From NCBI GenBank assembly GCA_905215055.1, contig CAJMOH010000071.1, positions 1-10,328 of the forward strand: DNA of 10,328 bases. The letters are read 5' to 3'. Below, in pieces: positions 5,718 through 10,328 of the stretch; the first letter of the stretch is position 1; every line of letters starts with the position of its first letter. The DNA comes from an uncultured bacterium. Lineage in GTDB: Bacteria > Bacillota > Clostridia > Oscillospirales > Acutalibacteraceae. The notes beneath the pieces were generated by a model that made no database searches, had not been told where the DNA came from, and worked only from the letters and a program-made list of their open reading frames with translations. Made by a program: the position numbers and the translations under genes.

Positions 5718-5755
5718 AAGGGGCTTCTTCAGGCACTGCCGGAAGAAGCCCTTTT
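5718..5755 (+). terminator. Intrinsic terminator after rpmA
   Basis: GGGCTTCTTC (5721-5730) pairs perfectly with GAAGAAGCCC (5742-5751). A small GGC/GCC helix lies inside the loop (5732-5734/5738-5740), and TTTT follows (5752-5755). It ends only 26 bases before the obgE start codon, and I see no promoter in between. obgE is therefore probably reached by read-through or from a promoter inside rpmA. Confidence 0.9.
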
Positions 5756-5781
5756 GCTCAATGGAGAAAGGGGCGGAAAGC

Positions 5782-7053
5782 ATGTTCATCGATACCGCGA
5801 AAATCAAGATCAAGGCCGGAGACGGGGGAGACGGGGCCGTCTCCTTCCACCGGGAGAAGTATGTGGCCGCCGGCGGTCCCGACGGCGGCGACGGCGGGCG
5901 GGGCGGCAGCATTCTGTTCCAGGTGGATGACAACCTGTCCACCCTGGCGGATTTCCGCTACAAGCGCAAATACACCGCCCAGCGGGGAGAGAACGGCCGG
6001 GGCAACCGGTGCTTTGGAAAAAGCGCTCCGGACCTGACCATTTACGTTCCCCGCGGCACCTTGATTAAAGACGCTGAAACCGGCCGCCTGCTGGCGGATA
6101 TGTCCGGCGACGAGCCCCAGGTCATTGCCAGGGGAGGCAAGGGCGGCTGGGGCAACAGCCACTTCGCTACCCCCACCCGGCAGGTGCCCCGGTTTGCTAA
6201 GCCCGGCACTCCCGGGGAGGAGCTGGAGGTCCAGCTGGAGCTGAAGCTTTTGGCGGACGTGGGCCTTGTTGGTTTTCCAAACGTGGGCAAGTCCACCCTG
6301 ATCTCCGTGGTCAGCGAGGCCAAGCCCAACATCGCCAACTATCACTTCACCACCCTGACCCCGGTGCTGGGAGTTGTCACCATGCCCCAGGGAAAGTCCT
6401 TTGTCATGGCGGATATTCCCGGTCTTATCGAGGGCGCCTGGGAGGGCGTGGGCCTGGGCCACCAGTTCCTGCGCCATGTGGAGCGGTGCCGGCTGCTCAT
6501 CCATGTGGTGGATGTGGCCGGCAGCGAGGGCCGTGACCCCAAGGAGGATTTCCAGGTTATCAACCAAGAGCTTGCCAGGTTCAACCCGGAGCTGGCCCAG
6601 CGGCCCATGTTGGTGGCGGGCAACAAGTGCGACCTGGCCACCGAGGAGCAGATCCAGGACTTTCAGACCTTTGTGGAAGGGCAAGGGTATCAGTTCTTCC
6701 CCATCATGGCCCCCATCCGGGAGGGGGTGGACCCCCTGCTGAACAAGGTGCTGGAGGAGCTCTCCAAGCTGCCGCCCATCCGCCGGTACGAGGCCGAGGC
6801 CCCCGTCCTGCAGCCCATTGAGGAATTGCAGCGGGGCCAGGTGGACATCCAGGAGCAGGACGGCGTGTACTTTGTCAAGGCTCCCTGGCTGCTGAAAATC
6901 ATGAACACGGTAAATTTCGACGACAACGAGTCCCTTCAGTATTTCCAGCGGGTGCTTATCGAGACAGGGGTCATCGACGCCCTGCGGGCCGCCGGCTGTC
7001 AGGAAGGGGACACCGTGGACCTGTACGACCTGGAATTTGACTTTGTAGAGTAA
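5782..7053 (+). CDS. obgE: GTPase Obg (CgtA), ribosome assembly
   Basis: A 423-residue GTPase that binds the 50S subunit during assembly and links growth to GTP and stress nucleotide levels. The glycine-rich Obg fold fills about 1-159 (KAGDGGDGAVSFHREKYV). The G domain follows with G1 GFPNVGKST (164-172), the TT of switch I, G3 DIPGLIEG (211-218) and G4 NKCD (281-284). The C-terminal OCT domain covers about 350-423. The G5 position is odd: FPIMAPIREG (about 306-315) stands where SAATGEG-like sequence is usual. The start at 5782 is chosen for AAAGGGGCGG (5767-5776) and the family opening MFIDTAKIKIKAGDGG; ATG 5761 abuts the terminator and lacks a site. mrnC follows 12 bases downstream. Confidence 0.97.
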   Translation: MFIDTAKIKIKAGDGGDGAVSFHREKYVAAGGPDGGDGGRGGSILFQVDDNLSTLADFRYKRKYTAQRGENGRGNRCFGKSAPDLTIYVPRGTLIKDAETGRLLADMSGDEPQVIARGGKGGWGNSHFATPTRQVPRFAKPGTPGEELEVQLELKLLADVGLVGFPNVGKSTLISVVSEAKPNIANYHFTTLTPVLGVVTMPQGKSFVMADIPGLIEGAWEGVGLGHQFLRHVERCRLLIHVVDVAGSEGRDPKEDFQVINQELARFNPELAQRPMLVAGNKCDLATEEQIQDFQTFVEGQGYQFFPIMAPIREGVDPLLNKVLEELSKLPPIRRYEAEAPVLQPIEELQRGQVDIQEQDGVYFVKAPWLLKIMNTVNFDDNESLQYFQRVLIETGVIDALRAAGCQEGDTVDLYDLEFDFVE

Positions 7054-7065
7054 GGAGCGCTGCTT

Positions 7066-7467
7066 TTGGAAAAGCTTTTACAGGGAGACATCTCCCCCAA
7101 GGGACTCAGCCCTCTGCCTCTGGCCTTTGTGGGGGATGGGGTCTACGAGCTGCTGGTGCGGGAATATCTGGCGGCTCAGGGAAACTGCCCGGTGAAAAAG
7201 CTCCATGCCCGCAAGGTGGAGCTGGTGCGCTGTCAGGCCCAGGCCCAGGCTCTGGAGAAAATTTGGCCCCAGCTCACGCCGGAGGAGCAGGAGGTGGCCC
7301 AGCGGGGCCGCAACGCCCATGTAGGCCACGTCCCCAAAAACGCGGCTCTGGCAGATTACCACGGGGCCACAGCGCTGGAGGCACTGTTTGGTTACCTCTA
7401 CCTTTCCGGGGATATGACCCGGCTGCGGGAGCTGTTTCGCTGTGTGATAGAGCAGTATGCTGGTTGA
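7066..7467 (+). CDS. mrnC: Mini-ribonuclease III
   Basis: A 133-residue RNase III-like endonuclease without a double-stranded RNA-binding domain. In Bacillus subtilis this enzyme matures the ends of 23S rRNA. The catalytic-domain motifs are LAFVGDGVYELLVR (acidic residue D24) and ALEALFGYLYL (E105), with the basic RGRNAHVGHVPKN (about 80-92) between them. The start is TTG 7066, 8 bases after AAGGAG (7052-7057) and 12 bases past obgE, so it is probably translated from the obgE message. Most Firmicutes carry it next to cysS instead; here it sits among ribosome assembly genes, which fits its role. Confidence 0.93.
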   Translation: MEKLLQGDISPKGLSPLPLAFVGDGVYELLVREYLAAQGNCPVKKLHARKVELVRCQAQAQALEKIWPQLTPEEQEVAQRGRNAHVGHVPKNAALADYHGATALEALFGYLYLSGDMTRLRELFRCVIEQYAG

Positions 7468-7500
7468 GTAAGGCTGAGAGACGAAGAAAGGCGGTGGCCC

Positions 7501-8427
7501 ATGAGCAAGGGAAAGAAGGCTGTTCTGTGGGATGTGCTGTTTATGTTGATAGGCTCGGCTGTGTACGCGGTGGAGGTCAATGCCTTCACCGCGCCCAACA
7601 ACATTGCCGCCGGGGGCGTCACCGGCATTGCCACCATGCTCAATTATTTGTTCCATACCCCCATCGGTCTGATTTCCTTTCTTATCAATGCCCCCATTGT
7701 GGTGTGGGCCGTGGTGGAAATTGGCTATAAGCTGGTGGCGAAAACCATGGCCGCCATTGTGTGTACCTCTGTGTTGATCGACCTGTTCTCCCATTTTATT
7801 CCCGCCTATCGGGGAGATCCCATTTTAGTGGCCCTGTTTGCCGGGGCCTGCGAGGGCGTGGGCCTGTCGCTGATCTTCATCCGAGGCGCCACTACCGGCG
7901 GCACGGACTTGGTGGCCCGGCTGCTGGGACGCCGCTTGCCTCACATTTCCATGGGCAAGCTGATGCTGGCGGTGGATGGGGTGATTGTGGCTGTTTCCGC
8001 CTTTGTGTTTGGCAGCGTGGAAAACGCCATGTACGCCTGTATCGTCATCTTTGTGTCCACCAAATTGATCGACGCCATTCTCTACGGCACAGACGCGGGT
8101 ACGGGCAAGCTGTTCTTTGTCATGTCCCCCAGGGTGCGTCAGATGGGGGACCGGGTTATTCAAGAGCTGGAGCGGACCGTCACCTATCTGGATTCCCACG
8201 GGGGCTATACCCAGGAGCCGGGGGAGACCATGCTTTGCGCTGTCCGACGGTTTGAGGTCTACCACCTGCAAAACATCATTCGGGAAGAGGATAAAAATGC
8301 CTTTGTCATTGTAGGGGAGGCAGGGCAGATCACCGGCGAAGGGTTCCGTCCCATGCATTCGGATGACAAGCCTGTCAAGGAGCTTCTCAAGGAGCTGCGC
8401 CAAAACAGCCGGCAGACATCCAAATAG
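7501..8427 (+). CDS. YitT family membrane protein (DUF161 + DUF2179)
   Basis: A 308-residue integral membrane protein. About 200 N-terminal residues hold five or six hydrophobic spans with the two family hallmarks NAFTAPNNIAAGGVTGIA (28-45) and GATTGGTDLVA (129-139), both from the YitT membrane domain. A soluble C-terminal DUF2179 domain follows (about 204-283). The last 25 residues are charged and probably disordered. AAAGGCGG (7487-7494) precedes the ATG at 7501, 33 bases after mrnC. The molecular function of the family is not established; transport has been suggested. Clostridial genomes usually hold several paralogues. Short spacing suggests co-transcription with obgE and mrnC, but no functional link to them is evident. 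Confidence 0.92.
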   Translation: MSKGKKAVLWDVLFMLIGSAVYAVEVNAFTAPNNIAAGGVTGIATMLNYLFHTPIGLISFLINAPIVVWAVVEIGYKLVAKTMAAIVCTSVLIDLFSHFIPAYRGDPILVALFAGACEGVGLSLIFIRGATTGGTDLVARLLGRRLPHISMGKLMLAVDGVIVAVSAFVFGSVENAMYACIVIFVSTKLIDAILYGTDAGTGKLFFVMSPRVRQMGDRVIQELERTVTYLDSHGGYTQEPGETMLCAVRRFEVYHLQNIIREEDKNAFVIVGEAGQITGEGFRPMHSDDKPVKELLKELRQNSRQTSK

Positions 8428-8786
8428 CAGGTGTTCCAAGGGGGGCTGCCGCGGACAGGCGGCCCCTTTCCAATGGGGAGCTGCTGGGGCCTTTTCCCCA
8501 AAACGCAGAAAGAAGGGAAACAGCTGCGTTTCCCTTCTCCCTGGCTGTGGGCTTTAGCCGCGGCCGTTGTGCGGACAGCCTTTGTTTTCCATTTCCGGGT
8601 TTTTGTTTTGGCTCTTGGTGCCGTAATCCGGAATTTCCTGCCGGGCGCTCTGGTTTTGGCCCTGGCGGTTTTCAGTGGACTTATTTTTTTGCTTGTTGCT
8701 CATTTTCAATCTCGCCCCTTTCGCCCTTATTGTGCGCGGGACGATGGGGAATATGCCAGGGATTTCTCTGGAAAAGGAGGTATTTT
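8428..8786 (+). other. 359-base gap with hairpins, no convincing gene
   Basis: Three inverted repeats lie just after the YitT gene: 8442-8450/8458-8466 (one wobble, followed by TTT), 8485-8489/8496-8500, and a perfect 11-base stem 8511-8521/8528-8538. The first may act as a weak terminator; none has a good T-run on the + strand. On the minus strand the 11-base stem is followed by TTCTGCGTTTT. The rest is T-rich. One + frame (from GTG 8431 into rsmF) is open and hydrophobic but lacks a Shine-Dalgarno and the strong third-position GC bias of its neighbours. No promoter for the methyltransferase could be recognised. Confidence 0.6.
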
Positions 8787-10118
8787 ATGGAATTGCCCGG
8801 GTCATTTTTAAAGGCTATGCAGTCTCTTCTGGGGGAGGAATATCCGGCCTTTCTGGAAAGCCGCAGCCGCCCTGCTGTTCGCGGCCTGCGCCGCAATCCC
8901 CTGAAGTGCGGGGAACAGCTGCTGCGGGAGAGCCTGCCTTTCCCCATCAAGCCAACGCCCTTTTCCCCTCTCAGCTTCACCTTCCAGGCAGGGGAGGAAG
9001 GGGTGGGAAAGCTCCCTGCCCATCACGCCGGATTGTTCTATGTGCAGGAGCCCTCGGCCTGCTCCGCCGTCACGGTGCTGGACCCTCAGCCGGGAGAGCG
9101 GGTGCTGGACCTGTGTGCCGCTCCGGGGGGCAAATCCACCCAGATTGCCGGGCTGCTGGAGGGCCGGGGCCTGCTCTGGTCCAATGAGCTTGTAAAGGGC
9201 AGGGCGCAGATTCTGCTCTCCAATGTCGAGCGTCTGGGGGTGCGAAACGCCGTGGTGTCCTCCTGCCACCCTCAGCGGCTGTGCGAAAGCCTTCAAGGCT
9301 TTTTTGACCGGGTGCTGGTGGACGCTCCCTGCTCTGGGGAGGGCATGTTCCGCCGGGACCCGGCAGCAGCCGCCCAGTGGACCCCGGAAAGCCCCGCTGC
9401 CTGCGCCCAGCGCCAGCGGGCCATTTTAGATTCCGCGGCCCTGGCGGTGAAGGAGGGAGGCGTGCTGGTGTACTCCACCTGCACCTTTGCCAAGGAGGAA
9501 AACGAGGACAATGTCCGCTGGTTCCTGTCGGCCCACCCAGAGTTTACGCTGGTTCCCCTGGAAGTTTCTTTCGGCCGTCCGGGTCTGGAGGGCCTGCCGG
9601 TTCGCCGCATTTATCCCATGGATGGAGGAGAGGGCCACTTTGTGGCCAAATTTCAGCGGATGGGAGAGAATGTCTCTCGGGGAGGCCGCTTTGACGGTTT
9701 TTTGTCCCGTCGGGAGGAGCCGGAGGCCCGCGCTCTCTTTGAAGAACTGTTTGTCTGCCCTTGGCCGGGAAACGCCGCCTGCTTTGGGGACCGGCTGCTG
9801 CTTTTGCCTGAGGGTTTGCCGGAGCTGTCCGGCCTGGGGGTCCTTCGGGCAGGGGTGGAGTTGGCTCACCGCAAGGGCAAGCGGTGGGAGCCGTCTCACG
9901 CTGCGTTTCAGGCCGCACGCAAGGGGGACTGCCGTCAAGCCGCGGATTTTCCCTGGGATGATTCCCGGCTGGCGGCTTTCCTCCGCGGGGAGGAAATCGA
10001 CTGGGACGGCAAGGGCTACACCGCGGTTTGCGCCGGGGATGTGCCTTTGGGCTTCGGCAAGGCCTCCGGCGGCCGCCTGAAAAACCATTATCCCAAAGGC
10101 CTCCGGTTACTTTCTTGA
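8787..10118 (+). CDS. rsmF: RsmF-type 16S rRNA m5C methyltransferase (RsmB/NOP family)
   Basis: A 443-residue SAM-dependent RNA cytosine-C5 methyltransferase. The N-terminal part (about 1-100) contains the NOL1/NOP2 RNA-binding region with VRGLRRNPLK. The Rossmann core follows, with SAM loop LDLCAAPGGKSTQ (107-119), DAPCSGEGMFRRDP (179-192, C182 releases the product) and YSTCTF (C232, the catalytic nucleophile). GEGHFVAKF ends the core, and the remaining 150 or so residues match the extra C-terminal and PUA-like domains of RsmF/YebU. The target is probably 16S rRNA near position 1400, as for RsmF relatives; the exact site is not readable. The start at 8787 follows an ideal AAGGAGG (8774-8780); the in-frame extension upstream is non-coding in character. 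The last residues RLLS and the stop lie inside the palindromic repeat. Confidence 0.93.
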   Translation: MELPGSFLKAMQSLLGEEYPAFLESRSRPAVRGLRRNPLKCGEQLLRESLPFPIKPTPFSPLSFTFQAGEEGVGKLPAHHAGLFYVQEPSACSAVTVLDPQPGERVLDLCAAPGGKSTQIAGLLEGRGLLWSNELVKGRAQILLSNVERLGVRNAVVSSCHPQRLCESLQGFFDRVLVDAPCSGEGMFRRDPAAAAQWTPESPAACAQRQRAILDSAALAVKEGGVLVYSTCTFAKEENEDNVRWFLSAHPEFTLVPLEVSFGRPGLEGLPVRRIYPMDGGEGHFVAKFQRMGENVSRGGRFDGFLSRREEPEARALFEELFVCPWPGNAACFGDRLLLLPEGLPELSGLGVLRAGVELAHRKGKRWEPSHAAFQAARKGDCRQAADFPWDDSRLAAFLRGEEIDWDGKGYTAVCAGDVPLGFGKASGGRLKNHYPKGLRLLS

Positions 10119-10199
10119 AAGAAAGTAACCAAAGAACTTTTTCGTCGCGGGTCCGTGCGCTTCGCTTACTTCCCTTCTGAGGAACCGCAGATCCTGTGT
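10105..10199 (+). repeat. Palindromic intergenic repeat, right copy 1
   Basis: A perfect 12-base inverted repeat (10105-10116 against 10119-10130, centre GA) is followed by CAAAGAACTTTTTCG, TCGCG and a tail reaching CTGTGT at 10199. The tail is repeated almost exactly 129 bases further on. The palindrome and following block match the minus strand of the element at 1-82. The stop codon of rsmF (10116-10118) sits at the palindrome centre. The hairpin could protect or end the rsmF message, but the bases right after it are AAAG, not a T-run. Confidence 0.85.
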
Positions 10200-10237
10200 C
10201 CGCAGTTTCCAGCAGGGCGGGGGCCGATTCCTGGCTG

Positions 10238-10328
10238 CTCTCCTTGAGAGAAAGTAACCAAAGAACTTTTATTTCGCGGGTCCGTGCGCTTCGCTTACTT
10301 CCCTTCTGAGGAACCGCAGATCCTGTGT
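10238..10328 (+). repeat. Palindromic intergenic repeat, right copy 2 (cut by window edge)
   Basis: From GAGAGAAAGTAACCAAAG onward this repeats copy 1 with only a few changes in the TTTTATTTCG block, and continues to the last base, so its end is outside the window. The left palindrome arm is degraded: only CTCTC/GAGAG (10238-10242/10246-10250) still pairs. The 38 or so bases between the two copies show no feature. Confidence 0.85.

Noticed and set aside
5758..6684. Long open frame of about 308 codons on the minus strand opposite obgE
   Set aside because: It is the GC-rich shadow of obgE, with low-complexity composition, no Shine-Dalgarno and no recognisable domain, while obgE on the other strand is unmistakable.
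8547..8786. 80-codon N-terminal extension of the methyltransferase
   Set aside because: The peptide has no family similarity, and an ideal AAGGAGG sits six bases before the ATG at 8787.
8431..8811. 126-codon GTG frame as a confident membrane protein gene
   Set aside because: There is no Shine-Dalgarno at the GTG or at internal ATG 8473, it overlaps the rsmF start, and its third-position composition is unlike the neighbours. It is kept only as a low-weight observation.
10105..10328. CRISPR array at the right end
   Set aside because: Only two units are seen with a 129-base period. The repeated part is about 85 bases, far longer than CRISPR repeats, and no cas gene is present.

Overview
The window reads as a conserved housekeeping stretch of a GC-rich member of the Clostridia, most likely a gut Oscillospiraceae-type bacterium (Flavonifractor, Pseudoflavonifractor or Lawsonibacter-like). 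The evidence is an L27 precursor with the Firmicutes N-terminal extension beside its Prp protease, a Mini-RNase III gene, separate pyrB and pyrI, strong AGGAGG-type ribosome binding sites, and strongly GC-biased third codon positions. The genus is an inference. Every supported gene is on the + strand.

Layout. Positions 1-82 hold a palindromic intergenic repeat. A sigma-A type promoter (89-118) then drives a yybP-ykoY manganese riboswitch with its own terminator (about 151-300), followed by mntP (Mn2+ exporter) and a flavodoxin-fold flavoprotein with an iron-sulfur-type cysteine motif. yebC follows and ends in a clear intrinsic terminator. A second promoter starts pyrB-pyrI (aspartate transcarbamoylase catalytic and regulatory chains), then a small P-loop kinase-like gene and a small one-TM membrane protein, packed with short gaps or an overlap. 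A third promoter and a structured L21-type leader precede rplU-prp-rpmA, closed by a strong hairpin terminator. Next come obgE, mrnC and a YitT-family membrane protein gene. After a 359-base gap with hairpins but no convincing gene comes an RsmF-type rRNA m5C methyltransferase. Its stop codon lies inside another copy of the palindromic repeat, which is tandemly duplicated with a 129-base period up to the right edge.

How the genes work together. The left block is metal homeostasis: manganese binding should let transcription pass the terminator into mntP and probably the flavoprotein. The middle block is the committed step of pyrimidine synthesis plus two genes of unknown role. The right block is ribosome biogenesis: L21, L27 and its processing protease, the assembly GTPase Obg, the 23S-maturing Mini-RNase III and a 16S methyltransferase.

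I see no CRISPR array, insertion sequence, tRNA, rRNA or phage gene, and no clearly undescribed multi-gene system. The points most worth a second look are the outward-facing palindromic repeats, the two uncharacterised genes behind pyrBI, the iron-sulfur-like motif in the riboswitch-controlled flavoprotein, and an unusual G5 motif in Obg.
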